Assembly (NCBI GenBank): GCA_050010115.1
Contig: JBEKLQ010000008.1
Location: 16,285 to 80,284, forward strand
Origin: JAKACA01 sp050010115
GTDB taxonomy: Bacteria; Actinomycetota; Acidimicrobiia; Acidimicrobiales; Bog-793
Length of the DNA: 64,000 nucleotides
Reading direction: 5' to 3'
Within the stretch, counting starts at the first letter, position 1. Each line of letters starts with the position of its first letter. This document shows positions 8,409 to 17,412 of the stretch, one piece after another. The notes below the pieces were generated by a model. The model saw nothing but the letters and a program-made list of their open reading frames with translations, searched no databases and had not been told where the DNA came from. The position numbers and the translations under genes are program-made.

Positions 8409-8965
8409 TTCGGGAACCCCGTCAAGCCCTCGTCCAACTGCACACCGAGCGTGTTCAGGGTCATGGCCACGAGGTGGTAGTGGCCAACCAGCATCGGGAC
8501 TTCGATCAGCTGCTGGGTGTCGTATCGGGCGGCCAGCGCCGCCCACGTCGCATCGGAGATGAGCGCGTCCGAGTGCAGCTCATCGGCTGCCCTGAGCAAC
8601 GTGGCGTCGAAGTCGTCCCATCCGCCCGCTTCCGCTCCGAGCGTGACCCGGTCGATCTCGGCGGTTGAGAGATCGCTGCTCAGGGCGAGGCGTGCGTGCT
8701 GGGCCCACTCGTACTCGGCCCGGCAGTTCCAGCCCGTGCGCAGGATCAACAACTCGCGATCGCGTGCCGGGAGCTTGCCGTTGAGAAGCTTGCCCCCGAA
8801 CGGCAACCAGCGCCGGAACAACCCCGGCGCCCGCACGAACGTGGTGAAGATGTTGGCGTCCGTCGCAGCGCCGACGACGGCCAAATCGAGCAGCTCGCGG
8901 GCCTGGCCGGTCCGCTCTTCCGGCGGAACCGGTGCGATCCTGGGTGAACTCAACCGCTCGGCCAT
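8405..8965 (-). CDS. Carboxymuconolactone decarboxylase/AhpD-like protein
   Basis: A 186-residue all-helical CMD-family protein. The core RELLILRTGWNCRAEYEWAQH carries the family Glu-x-x-x-His pattern. It has a single Cys rather than the CxxC of AhpD peroxidases, so a redox role like AhpD is doubtful. The ATG at 8965 (MAERLSSPR) follows GGAGAGGCGG; an upstream in-frame Met at 9037 lacks a site. It is translationally coupled to the SDR downstream, so the pair probably acts on the same small-molecule substrate. Confidence 0.88.
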   Translation of the reverse strand: MAERLSSPRIAPVPPEERTGQARELLDLAVVGAATDANIFTTFVRAPGLFRRWLPFGGKLLNGKLPARDRELLILRTGWNCRAEYEWAQHARLALSSDLSTAEIDRVTLGAEAGGWDDFDATLLRAADELHSDALISDATWAALAARYDTQQLIEVPMLVGHYHLVAMTLNTLGVQLDEGLTGFPK

Positions 8966-9114
8966 CGGGACCGCCTCTCCAGTGTCGAAACTGACCTCTA
9001 CAGGCCAGATCGTAGAGAACCCGCTGGAGGACGTCATCGCTGTCTACGACGCCGAGCACCGTGCGCGAGTTCACCGCCGGCGGAAGAATGTGGCTCCACA
9101 ACCGAGGAGGACCA

Positions 9115-10080
9115 ATGAAGGCTGCGGTGTACTACGAGACAGGGGGCCCTGAGGTCTTCCGGTACGAGGACGTGCCCGATCCCGAGGTTCCCGCTGACCA
9201 AGTGCTCGTGAAGGTGGAGGCCGTCAGCATCGAGGGTGGTGACACGCTCGGACGGGCTGGCGGCGACCTGTTCGCCGTCCCTCACATAGTCGGCTATCAG
9301 TGCGCCGGCACGATCATAGGAACCGGCGCGCAGGTCACGACCCTCGCTGTCGGCGACCGGGTCGTCACGGTCGGGATCGACGGTTCGCACGCGGAGCTGA
9401 GGGCAGTGCCGGAGGGTTTCTGCTGGAAGATCCCCGAGGGTCTCGCTACCGAGGAAGCCGCATGCATACCGGTCGCCTACGGAACGGCGCACGACTGCCT
9501 CTTCGAATTCGGCGGTCTGGAGGCGGGCCAGTCGGTGCTCGTGCAGGCCGGGGCGAGCGGGGTCGGGATCGCCGCCATCCAGATGGCCAAGCAAGCCGGC
9601 GCCCGTGTGCTCGCCACCGCCTCGCTGGACGAGAAGCTCGGGCGCCTGAAGGAGTTCGGCCTCGACGAGGGCATCAATTACACAACCGCGGACATGGTGT
9701 CCGAGGTACGCCGGTTGACCGGCGGGCTGGGCGTCAACCTCGTTCTCGAGACGGTGGGAGGCGCCAACCTGCAAGCAAGCCTCAACTGCCTTGCCTATCG
9801 CGGCCGTTGCGTCTCGATCGGTGACGCCGGCCGAGCCCACACGTTGATCGACACGTCGATGATGCGGCCGAACAACCTCACGCTCACCGGCTACTTCCTC
9901 GGGATGGAGCTGCTGATGAACCCCCGAGCGCGCCAGACGATCGCCTCGATCCTCGACGACCTGGCTGCCGGCCGGATCCGGGTCGTCATCGACCGGAAGT
10001 ACCACCTGGCAGCAGCTGGCGATGCCCATGGTTACATCGAGAGCCGCCGGGCATTCGGCCGAGTCCTGCTCATCCCGTGA
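9115..10080 (+). CDS. Zinc-independent quinone oxidoreductase (MDR family)
   Basis: A 321-residue medium-chain dehydrogenase/reductase of the quinone-oxidoreductase type: GroES-like domain (about 1-120), then a Rossmann domain with the NADPH-binding loop QAGASGVGIAAIQMAK. The catalytic-zinc Cys/His set of alcohol dehydrogenases is absent. It would reduce quinones or enones with NADPH. The start is the ATG at 9115 preceded by GAGGAGG; the in-frame GTG at 9061 has no site. Its TGA overlaps the GTG of the GNAT gene (10077-10080). Confidence 0.92.
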   Translation: MKAAVYYETGGPEVFRYEDVPDPEVPADQVLVKVEAVSIEGGDTLGRAGGDLFAVPHIVGYQCAGTIIGTGAQVTTLAVGDRVVTVGIDGSHAELRAVPEGFCWKIPEGLATEEAACIPVAYGTAHDCLFEFGGLEAGQSVLVQAGASGVGIAAIQMAKQAGARVLATASLDEKLGRLKEFGLDEGINYTTADMVSEVRRLTGGLGVNLVLETVGGANLQASLNCLAYRGRCVSIGDAGRAHTLIDTSMMRPNNLTLTGYFLGMELLMNPRARQTIASILDDLAAGRIRVVIDRKYHLAAAGDAHGYIESRRAFGRVLLIP

Positions 10081-10673
10081 CGTCCGCTGCATCACTCACC
10101 ACTCGCTGCTTGAATGTCGGGATGCCAGAGCTCGTCCCGCCGACCATGGTGGTGCATCGATCGTTCATCGCGGCCATGGCGGAGTTCGTCGACGAAGGTC
10201 GGGGAGGATCCGACGACGACTCGATGATCGCCCGCGAGATGAAGAACTTCGAGGCGGCGTGGGAGACGGAGGAGGGTTTCTCGGCGTACATCGAGCAGCT
10301 CCGGGCCGACGCCGACGAGTCCACGCCGCGGGCCAGTTTCCTCGTGCCGAGCACGACGTGGTGGTGGGTGGAGGGCTCCGAGTACGTGGGGAGGATCGCC
10401 CTCCGCCACCGGCTGACCGAGCGTCTGCTGGAGATCGGCGGTCACATCGGCTACGACGTCCGACCGTCGGCTCGCCGCCAGGGTCATGCAACGGCGATGC
10501 TGCGGGCTGTGCTGCCGCACGCCCACGCCCTCGAGATCGACCCGGCGTTGGTGACGTGCGACACGGACAACGTCGGGTCGCGCCGGGTGATCGAGGCGAA
10601 CGGCGGAGTGTTCGAAGACGAACGGAGCGGCAAGCTCAGGTTCTGGGTCCCGACAGGCGGGACGGGCGGCTAA
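10077..10673 (+). CDS. GNAT-family N-acetyltransferase
   Basis: A GNAT acyltransferase of up to 198 residues. The acetyl-CoA-binding motif A is visible as GYDVRPSARRQGHATAML, and the late CDTDNVGSRRVIEANGG is typical of the subgroup. The GTG at 10077 overlaps the preceding stop by 4 bp (GTGA). The ATG at 10122 (MPELVPPTM) matches the usual family N-terminus, so either start is possible. Acceptor unknown. Confidence 0.88.
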   Translation: MTSAASLTTRCLNVGMPELVPPTMVVHRSFIAAMAEFVDEGRGGSDDDSMIAREMKNFEAAWETEEGFSAYIEQLRADADESTPRASFLVPSTTWWWVEGSEYVGRIALRHRLTERLLEIGGHIGYDVRPSARRQGHATAMLRAVLPHAHALEIDPALVTCDTDNVGSRRVIEANGGVFEDERSGKLRFWVPTGGTGG

Positions 10674-10725
10674 GCAGGCGACAGCGACGGCCCGACGCCG
10701 GCCGGCTGCGAGCCGCCTCAATCGA

Positions 10726-12309
10726 TCAGGTGCCGCTTGCGCAGACCGTGCCCTTCGGCGGCCGCGTGCCTGTCAGGAAGAAACCGTCGACCCAGTTCCT
10801 GACGCAAGCGCTGAAGAAGTAACCGGTGTGACCGTCGCCGGTTCGCGTGAGCAGCACTGCGCCGGGGATCTGGTGGGTGAGGGCGACCGCCCAGGCGTAC
10901 GGCGTGGCCGGGTCGTGAGTCGAGCCGACGACGAGGACGGGCAACGACTGGGAGATGTGCAGCGGGGCAGGCCTCCCGGTTGGAGGGACCGGCCAGTAGT
11001 TACAGGGAAGTTGGCCCCACGCCTCCGCTGGCCCGAAGTCGGGCGCCGTCTTGGCGAACTGCCGGGCGAGCGACGGGTAGGTGGACACCGGCAGCGACGG
11101 CCGGTCGAGACAGTTGACGGCGAGGTTCGCCGAGATCAGGTTGGACACGGTGCCGTTCGTCTGGAAGCCGGCAAGGTTGTAGGCGAGCGCCGCCAGCAAC
11201 GAGCCATCCCCGGCGTTCGCCGCTGCGAGTCCCTGGGCGAGGTACAGCCAGTCGTTCGTCGAGTACAGCGAGGAGATTACGCCCTCGAGTGCGAGACCGT
11301 AGTCGACGGTCTGCCGACCGCCGAGTGCCGGGATCAGATCAGCACTCAGGGTGCCGCCAGTTGCAAGCGTGTTCATGACCTCCGTGTACGTCGCCGCCGC
11401 GCCGGAAGCCAGCTCGCTGTTGCACGTGGCGTTCGTGGGGCACCATGCGAAGAAGTCATGGAGGTCCACTTCGAATGCTGCCGCTTGTTGCTCGGAGTTG
11501 GCCGTGGCACTGAGCGAGGGATCGAGAGCCCCGTCGAGGACGAACGCACCGACATGGCTGGGGAATGCCTGCGCGTAAAGAGCCCCCAAGTACGTTCCAT
11601 AGGAGAAACCCAGGTAGTCGAGCTTCGCCTCGCCGACCGCCGCCCTCAGACGATCCATGTCGTCGGCCACCACAGCGGTCGACAGGTTCGCGAGCACGTC
11701 CTTCGGCATCTTCGTAGCGCACGCTGCGTCGAAGGCCTTCACCTGCGCGATCAGCGTCGTGACCTGTGCCGTGGTGGTCGGAGCGGGGCTCAGCCCGAGC
11801 CAGGCGCGCAGACTCGCAGCCGACTCGCACTGAATCGGATCGCTCGACCCGACACCTCTCGGGTCGAAGCTGACCAGATTGAACTGCTGGCGGAGCGACA
11901 CCGGGAACTGCGAATACGTGTGCTCTAGAAACTGGATCCCGGATCCACCCGGGCCTCCTGGGTTCATCACCACGTCGCGTGCCTTGCTCGGGTCCTGGCT
12001 GGCTGGAAGCTCCACGACCGCCACCTTCAGAGTGCCGTCGCTCGGTTCTGAGTACGACACGGGCACGACGAGCGAGGCGCACAGGAATTTTTCGGCACAT
12101 GGGTGCCACGACAACTTCGTGACGGGTGGCAGCGTGCTTTGGGTCGTCGTCGCACTCGAGGGCGACGTGCTGGTGTGGCCGGCCGGAGCGGACGTCGTCG
12201 CGTGCGTGCCCGGCACGGCCGTCGACGTGCTGCACGCCGACGCCACGGCGCCCAACGAGGCGACGGCCACGAGCAGCGCGGCCCGGGACCGGGACACGGG
12301 GCACCTCAT
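10726..12309 (-). CDS. TAP-like alpha/beta hydrolase lipoprotein (S33 peptidase family)
   Basis: A 527-residue exported hydrolase. The N-terminus RSRAALLVAVASLGAVASAC is a lipoprotein signal ending in a lipobox Cys, followed by a Ser/Thr-rich linker. The oxyanion motif NPGGPGGSG, nucleophile GFSYGT, Asp in GSTHDPATPY and His in GDGHTGYF define a tripeptidyl-aminopeptidase-like (TAP) enzyme with C-terminal TAP domain. It probably trims extracellular peptides on the membrane outer face. The start at 12309 puts the signal at the N-terminus. It lies 37 bp after ileS on the same strand and may be read through from it. Confidence 0.9.
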   Translation of the reverse strand: MRCPVSRSRAALLVAVASLGAVASACSTSTAVPGTHATTSAPAGHTSTSPSSATTTQSTLPPVTKLSWHPCAEKFLCASLVVPVSYSEPSDGTLKVAVVELPASQDPSKARDVVMNPGGPGGSGIQFLEHTYSQFPVSLRQQFNLVSFDPRGVGSSDPIQCESAASLRAWLGLSPAPTTTAQVTTLIAQVKAFDAACATKMPKDVLANLSTAVVADDMDRLRAAVGEAKLDYLGFSYGTYLGALYAQAFPSHVGAFVLDGALDPSLSATANSEQQAAAFEVDLHDFFAWCPTNATCNSELASGAAATYTEVMNTLATGGTLSADLIPALGGRQTVDYGLALEGVISSLYSTNDWLYLAQGLAAANAGDGSLLAALAYNLAGFQTNGTVSNLISANLAVNCLDRPSLPVSTYPSLARQFAKTAPDFGPAEAWGQLPCNYWPVPPTGRPAPLHISQSLPVLVVGSTHDPATPYAWAVALTHQIPGAVLLTRTGDGHTGYFFSACVRNWVDGFFLTGTRPPKGTVCASGT

Positions 12310-12346
12310 AATGCGAATCCTTGCAGCAACGGTGGCTTCATGAGGG

Positions 12347-15300
12347 TCAGGCCCGACGTAACCAGGCCTTGCCCCCATGACCGTCACCGCCCGAGATTGC
12401 ATGGGCCTCTCCGCCGTCCTCGCCCGGCGCGAACTCGACCCTGACGGCAAGCACTTCGCGAGCGATCGTTGGGGCGTCGTAGCGGAGGTCGTCAAAGCCC
12501 TCGAGCCACACGGCCACCCGATCCGACAGGTCTAGGCCGGCGTCCTTCCGCAGATCCTGCAACTGCCGGACCACCTCGCGCACCCGTCCCCGGCGGCGCA
12601 GGTCGTCGTCGAGCTCGAGGTCCAGGGCTACAGCGAGACCGCCTTCGGTGGCGGCTGTGAACCCCTCTCGCGGCATCGTCCGGATCTCCAGGTCGGACCC
12701 CGTGAGGTCGACCGGCTGGCCATCGAGCACGACTGTGATCGTGCCGCCCTCTGCCAACGTCGCGGCGGCTTGGAGCAACTCGTCCTGGCTGAGCGCCGCC
12801 AGCGCCGGTCGGAGCTGCTGGGAGGCTCCCCCGAGGCGGGGGCCGAGCTGCCTGAAATTCGGGGCGAGCTGAACGCTCACCGCATCACTCAACGTTCCGC
12901 TCACGACGACCTCGTCGGTGTTCAGTTCCTCGGCGGCGTCCGCAACCAGGAGCTCGGGACTGCGAGGTGGCACGACGACGACGGCCCGCCGGAGGGGCTG
13001 GCGTACACGCTGGCCGGCTTGCGCCCGAGCTGCCCTGCCGAGCGAGACCACCCGGCGGGTGAGCTCGACCGACGCCTCGAGATCGCTGTCGATCATGGCG
13101 GCGTCCGCCTCGGGCCATGCTGCCAGGTGCACGGAGACCGGCTCCGATGGCGCCTCGCTGGTTGTGGCAGCCGCTCCCGCTGAGCCGGTGGCGCCGCCCT
13201 CGACGACCCCCTCTCCGCCGACGGCAAGCGAGCGCCACATCTCCTCGGCGAGGAATGGGCAGAATGGTGCCAGCAGTTGGGCCAAGGTGACGAGCACCTC
13301 GTGCAGCGTGGCGTGGGCTGCGAGCACTTCCTCGGCCGCGGTGCCGGGGTCTGTCCGCCAGAAGCGACGCCTGCTCCGCCGCACGAACCAATTCGACAGG
13401 TCGTCGACGAGCAAGCCGATCGCCGTGGCGGCTTCCTGTGGCCGGTAGTCCTCCAACGCGGCGGTTATCTCCAGGACTGTCGACGCCAGCCGGGACAGGA
13501 GCCAGCGGTCGATCGGCGAGCGCACCGAGCGGGCGGGAACCCTCGGATCGCCGGGATCGAACGCGTTCAGCCCGGCGTAGGTCGTGAAGAAGCTCCAGGA
13601 GTTCCACAACGTGAGCAAGACATCGCCGGTGGAGGCGTCGATCATCGCCAGGCTCGTCCGCGTGGAGGTCCAGGGTGAGCCCTGGTGGAACATCCACCAT
13701 CGCAGCGGGTCGGCGCCGCGGGTGTCGAGGATCGTCCAGGGGTCGATGACGTTGCCAAGGCTCTTCGACATCTTGCGACCCTCGGCGTCGACGATGTGCC
13801 CGAGGGCGAGCACGTGCCGATACGGAGCTTTGCCGTGCACGAGGACGTTGACAGCCAGCAACGAGTAGAACCAGCCCCGCGTCTGGTCGATCGCCTCGGC
13901 GATGAACTCCGCCGGGATGGCAAGGCGTTCCGCAGAGCCCGCTTCGGCGGGATAGCCCCATTGGGCTGCCGGCATCGAGCCGGAATCGAACCAGGCGTCG
14001 ATGACCGCCTCGACGCGCCGGGTGTCCTGCCCACAGACCGGGCATGGCCAGCTGACCGAGTCGATCGCCGGGCGGTGCGGATCGAGATCGCTCTGGTCGG
14101 CGCCGCTCAGCTTGGACAGCTCGGCCAGCGACGACACGCATTGCACGTGACCGGCCCCGCAGCGCCAGATGGGGAGTGGTGTCCCCCAGTAGCGGTCCCT
14201 CGACAGCGCCCAGTCGACATTGTTCGCCAGCCATTCGCCAAAACGCCCGTGCTTCACATGCTCCGGCCGCCACTCCACCGTCTCGTTGGCGGCGATGAGA
14301 TCGGCCTTGTGGGAGGACGTGGCGACGTACCAGGACGGCGACCCCCAGTAGATCAACGGGGTCGAGCACCTCCAACAGTGCGGGTACTGGTGAGCGAACG
14401 CCTCGGCCCGGACCAGCAACCCGTCGGCTGCAAGATGATCCACGATCGCCTGATCCGTCTCCTTCACCGCCTGGTCGGCGAGCCAACCGGCGGTGCCGAT
14501 GAACCGGCCATCGGGCCCGACCGGGTTGAGCGTTGGCAAGCCGAGCTGCCGGCCGAGCACCCAGTCGTCGGCCCCGAAGGCTGGGGCGATATGGACCAGC
14601 CCAGTCCCGTCATCCGAAGTGACGAATGTCGCCGGCACGACCCGCCAGCCGTCGGAGCCTGCCGGGATCTCCACCGCATCGAGCGGTCGCTGGTAGGAGA
14701 GACCCACGAGATCGCTGCCCTTGAGGCGGGCCGAGGCTCGCTCGAGCGCCCCGGCGCCGAAGACATCGTCCGCCCTCGCCGCAGCGACCACGGAACCATC
14801 GACCACGACGTAGTCGATGTCCTCCCCCACCGCCACCGCGGTGTTCGACGGCAGCGTCCAGGGCGTCGTCGTCCAGACGGCGAGCGACTGCGCCCCACCG
14901 GGTCCCGGGCCGACGAGCAGAAAACGAACGTAGGCCGACACATCGCTCACTTCCCGGTACACGTCGGGCTGGCCGAGCTCGTGGCTCGACAGCGCCGTCC
15001 CGCACCGGGCGCAGTACGGGACGACTTTCACGTCCTCGAACAGCAACCCGCGCTCGAACAGCTGGGAGAGATGCCACCAGACCGACTGGACGTAGCTCGG
15101 CGACATCGTCCAGTAGGCGTCGTCGGTGTCGACGAAGTAGCCGATGCGCTCGGTCAGCCGTTCCCAGTCTTCGACGTACTCCACCACCGACTGCCGGCAA
15201 CGCTCGACGAACGCCGCCACGCCGTACGCCTCGATCTGATCCTTCCCCGAGAAACCCAACTCCCTCTCGACCTGCACCTCCACCGGCAAGCCATGGGTGT

Positions 15301-15556
15301 CCCAGCCCGCCCGGCGGGCGACCCGGTACCCGCGCATCGTCCAGAATCTGCAGAAGAGGTCCTTGTACACACGTGCCCACACGTGATGGAGGCCCGGCTT
15401 GCCGTTCGCCGTCGGGGGCCCCTCGTAGAAAACGAGCTCTGGCGCGCCTTCGCGGCGGCTGGTGGAGCGCTCGAACACTCGCTCTGCCTTCCAGAGCTCG
15501 AGCACGTCTCGCTCGATGTTCGGGAAATCAGGACTCGACGCCGGTTGACGGAACAC
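12347..15556 (-). CDS. ileS: Isoleucyl-tRNA synthetase
   Basis: About 1069 residues. Class Ia catalytic core: GPPTANGKPGLHHVWAR (the HIGH element in its HHxxAR form, as in actinobacterial IleRS) and KMSKSLGN. The editing (CP1) domain contains the WTTTPWTLPSNTA signature, and zinc-like Cys pairs occur at YCARCG, CWRCS and CPVCG. The anticodon-binding and C-terminal domains are complete, including DLSNWFVRRSRRRFW. The GTG at 15556 (VFRQPASSPDFPNIE) matches family N-termini and has GAGGAGG 3-4 nt upstream; an ATG at 15628 is an alternative. I found no T-box in the 80-bp spacer to the divergent gene. Confidence 0.97.
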   Translation of the reverse strand: MFRQPASSPDFPNIERDVLELWKAERVFERSTSRREGAPELVFYEGPPTANGKPGLHHVWARVYKDLFCRFWTMRGYRVARRAGWDTHGLPVEVQVERELGFSGKDQIEAYGVAAFVERCRQSVVEYVEDWERLTERIGYFVDTDDAYWTMSPSYVQSVWWHLSQLFERGLLFEDVKVVPYCARCGTALSSHELGQPDVYREVSDVSAYVRFLLVGPGPGGAQSLAVWTTTPWTLPSNTAVAVGEDIDYVVVDGSVVAAARADDVFGAGALERASARLKGSDLVGLSYQRPLDAVEIPAGSDGWRVVPATFVTSDDGTGLVHIAPAFGADDWVLGRQLGLPTLNPVGPDGRFIGTAGWLADQAVKETDQAIVDHLAADGLLVRAEAFAHQYPHCWRCSTPLIYWGSPSWYVATSSHKADLIAANETVEWRPEHVKHGRFGEWLANNVDWALSRDRYWGTPLPIWRCGAGHVQCVSSLAELSKLSGADQSDLDPHRPAIDSVSWPCPVCGQDTRRVEAVIDAWFDSGSMPAAQWGYPAEAGSAERLAIPAEFIAEAIDQTRGWFYSLLAVNVLVHGKAPYRHVLALGHIVDAEGRKMSKSLGNVIDPWTILDTRGADPLRWWMFHQGSPWTSTRTSLAMIDASTGDVLLTLWNSWSFFTTYAGLNAFDPGDPRVPARSVRSPIDRWLLSRLASTVLEITAALEDYRPQEAATAIGLLVDDLSNWFVRRSRRRFWRTDPGTAAEEVLAAHATLHEVLVTLAQLLAPFCPFLAEEMWRSLAVGGEGVVEGGATGSAGAAATTSEAPSEPVSVHLAAWPEADAAMIDSDLEASVELTRRVVSLGRAARAQAGQRVRQPLRRAVVVVPPRSPELLVADAAEELNTDEVVVSGTLSDAVSVQLAPNFRQLGPRLGGASQQLRPALAALSQDELLQAAATLAEGGTITVVLDGQPVDLTGSDLEIRTMPREGFTAATEGGLAVALDLELDDDLRRRGRVREVVRQLQDLRKDAGLDLSDRVAVWLEGFDDLRYDAPTIAREVLAVRVEFAPGEDGGEAHAISGGDGHGGKAWLRRA

Positions 15557-15662
15557 AGACCTCCTCAACGGGAAACGGCTCAAGGTTGGGCTCGAATCCG
15601 TCGAGACTCTAGATGGCACTGATCCCATTCTCCGACACGTGAGTAACAGAAACGAAGTGAAT

Positions 15663-16838
15663 ATGCCTCGATTGGTTCGGTCTCTCACCGCTGCCCGGGC
15701 CGTCGCGGTCACCACGATCGCGTTGACCGCCTTCGCCGGCCTCGGGAGCCTCAGCACGCTCTCCAGCGCTTCGGTCACGCCGAGGTCCACCAGCGGGCCC
15801 ACGGTTCATCGCCTCGACAGCATCAGCTGCCCCACCTCCGGCTTCTGCATGGCGGTCGGCACAGGCATCGACCACGTCAGCTCCACGGACGTCACCAGCG
15901 CCGTCCTCGAATACACCGGCGGGTCCTGGAAGACCGCCGAGTTCGCCAATCCGAGCTCCAACGCGACGAACTGGCAGACGGTCTCCTGCTCCTCAGCAAC
16001 GTTCTGCGTGGCTGCTGGCGTCACGACGAAGAACGTGGTGGCCGTGGCCGAGTACACCGGCTCATGGTCCCTCTTCCGCAACGTCTCGATCACTTACGAC
16101 GCCCATGCGTCGGTGATGCAGGCATCGTGTAGTGGAACCTTCTGTTTCGTCACCGGCTACGCCAACGCAGAGGTGATCAAGGTCAGCGGCTCGACGGTCG
16201 GCCAGGTGGCGCTGCCCGTCCCTGCCGGCGACTCGACCCAGGACATCGGCGTCTGGTGCCATTCCCCCACGGACTGCCGGGTGACCGGGTACGCGTCGGG
16301 CTCCAGCGGCACCGTGAACCTCGAATTCACCTGGGACGGCAAGGCCTTCTCGCCCTGGTCTGCAGCGGTGGACTCCGGCGTCATCGGGAGTCCTCTCGAG
16401 TGCAGCTCGACAAGCTTCTGCGTTGAGTGGAACGCCCTGCTCAAGCCGAACGTCCTGGGCGTCGAGCACTACAACGGGAGCACGTGGTCGGCCGAGGCGA
16501 CCAGCTTCAGCGGGGCGGACTCGTTGGCGATTCCGGCGGGTTTCTCGTGCTTGTCGTCGAGCTGGTGCGCCCAGGTCGGCTACTTCTACAACTCCGCCAT
16601 GACCTCGTTCCTCCCGATGGCCTACATCATGGGCGGATCGAGCTGGAAGGCTTCGACGCTGCCGAACATCGGGCACTTCGGCTTCCTGACCGGCGTCGGC
16701 TGCTCGTCGAGCGCGGACTGCTACGCCGTCGGAATGTACACGAAGAACACGTCGATGAACGGTGCCAAGTACGTGCCCGACTTGCTCCACTACAACGGCT
16801 CGTCGTGGAGCTCCGTCACGGTCTCCGGCCTCGGCTGA
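15663..16838 (+). CDS. Exported seven-repeat Cys-pair beta-propeller-like protein
   Basis: A 391-residue secreted protein with a signal peptide (hydrophobic core about 13-30). The mature part has seven units, each with a Cys pair spaced by 5-6 residues: SCPTSGFC, SCSSATFC, SCSGTFC, WCHSPTDC, ECSSTSFC, SCLSSSWC and GCSSSADC. Several units end in a YxGSSW-type strand. Seven such repeats suggest a seven-bladed propeller with one disulfide per blade, located outside the cell. No catalytic motif is visible. The ATG at 15663 places the signal at the N-terminus; the open frame extends to a GTG at 15639. Its stop codon lies inside a 16-bp tandem repeat. Confidence 0.82.
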   Translation: MPRLVRSLTAARAVAVTTIALTAFAGLGSLSTLSSASVTPRSTSGPTVHRLDSISCPTSGFCMAVGTGIDHVSSTDVTSAVLEYTGGSWKTAEFANPSSNATNWQTVSCSSATFCVAAGVTTKNVVAVAEYTGSWSLFRNVSITYDAHASVMQASCSGTFCFVTGYANAEVIKVSGSTVGQVALPVPAGDSTQDIGVWCHSPTDCRVTGYASGSSGTVNLEFTWDGKAFSPWSAAVDSGVIGSPLECSSTSFCVEWNALLKPNVLGVEHYNGSTWSAEATSFSGADSLAIPAGFSCLSSSWCAQVGYFYNSAMTSFLPMAYIMGGSSWKASTLPNIGHFGFLTGVGCSSSADCYAVGMYTKNTSMNGAKYVPDLLHYNGSSWSSVTVSGLG

Positions 16839-16907
16839 TCGGGCTCTCGGCTGATCGGGCTCTCGGCTGATCGGGCTCTCGGCTGATCGGGCTCTCGGCT
16901 GATCGGA
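16834..16907. repeat. 16-bp tandem repeat overlapping the propeller gene's stop codon
   Basis: The unit GGCTGATCGGGCTCTC is present in four perfect copies (16834-16849, 16850-16865, 16866-16881, 16882-16897) plus a 10-bp partial copy to 16907. The first unit carries the last sense codon and the TGA of the upstream gene. The array is followed by a shorter degenerate series of GCCAGTCCC units (about 16925-16975). Confidence 0.95.
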
Positions 16908-16910
16908 CGG

Positions 16911-17208
16911 CGCCGGTCGCCCCCTGCCAGTCCCGCCTGCCAGTCCCGGCCGCCAGTCCCCGCCGCCAGCGGAGACCTCGAAGTCCCTTCAACTGCTATC
17001 GAGACGCCCCTCTTCTCTTTCAGCTCGTCCCCTTTACCTGGTCCCCGTCGACTCGTCCCCTTCGGTGAACGACGCACGAACCGCCGCCCGGTGCTGCCGG
17101 AGTTGGAGCCGCTGTCACATTCAGTCTGCACAGTGCAAAGTTTCCGTGACAGCGGCACCGACGCGAGGCAGCCAGCGTGCAAGCAAGCGGGTGAGAGCCG
17201 GTGGTCAG
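16911..17208. other. Non-coding spacer with a nested inverted repeat (17108-17156)
   Basis: No gene is visible. The notable element is an inverted repeat with 11-bp perfect arms GCCGCTGTCAC (17108-17118) and GTGACAGCGGC (17146-17156). The arms extend outward by GG/CC after one mismatch. The 27-nt loop contains its own perfect 11-bp palindrome TGCACAGTGCA (17127-17137). There is no U-tract, so a simple terminator is unlikely; a protein-binding site or mobile-element end is possible. The preceding stretch has degenerate CCAGTCCC and TCGTCCCCTT repeats. Confidence 0.75.
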
Positions 17209-17339
17209 GTGCGGGCTCTCCGGGTGCCGGCCAGCGAACGCCGGTGATCAGGGGAGGGTGCGGGCGGCCCGGGTCCTAAGTGCGGGCTCTCCGGGTGCCG
17301 GCCAGCGAACGCCGGTGATCAGGGGAGGGTGCGGGCGGC
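17209..17339. repeat. 60-bp perfect direct repeat, two copies
   Basis: Positions 17209-17268 and 17280-17339 are identical and separated by 11 bp. Each begins GTGCGGGCTCTCCGGG and contains GCCGGCCAGCGAACGCCGG, which can partly self-pair. No open reading frame or promoter is evident. The 71-bp offset is not a multiple of three, arguing against a coding origin. Confidence 0.93.
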
Positions 17340-17364
17340 TGCCCAAGGGTCGGGCGGCCAAAAG

Positions 17365-17392
17365 AAAAGCGGGGCCCGAAGGCCCCGCTTTT
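17365..17392 (-). terminator. Rho-independent terminator of the Ig-like surface-protein gene
   Basis: A perfect 12-bp stem AAAAGCGGGGCC / GGCCCCGCTTTT with a 4-nt loop. On the minus strand it is followed by TTTTCTTTT, ending transcription of the gene at 17413-17967 about 20 bp after its stop. The A-run on the other side may let it act in both directions. Confidence 0.9.
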
Positions 17393-17412
17393 CGAGTCTC
17401 GCTAGTGAGCGA

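Noticed and set aside
13685..15622. 645-codon + frame opposite ileS
   Set aside because: Arises from GC-rich codon bias of ileS on the other strand; composition is Arg/Asp/Gly-rich with no domain.
15557..15640. T-box riboswitch upstream of ileS
   Set aside because: The spacer to the divergent gene is about 80 bp and no T-box bulge sequence could be found.
16911..17208. Small open frames in the repeat-rich spacer
   Set aside because: They follow the tandem repeats, lack ribosome sites and have no coding signature.
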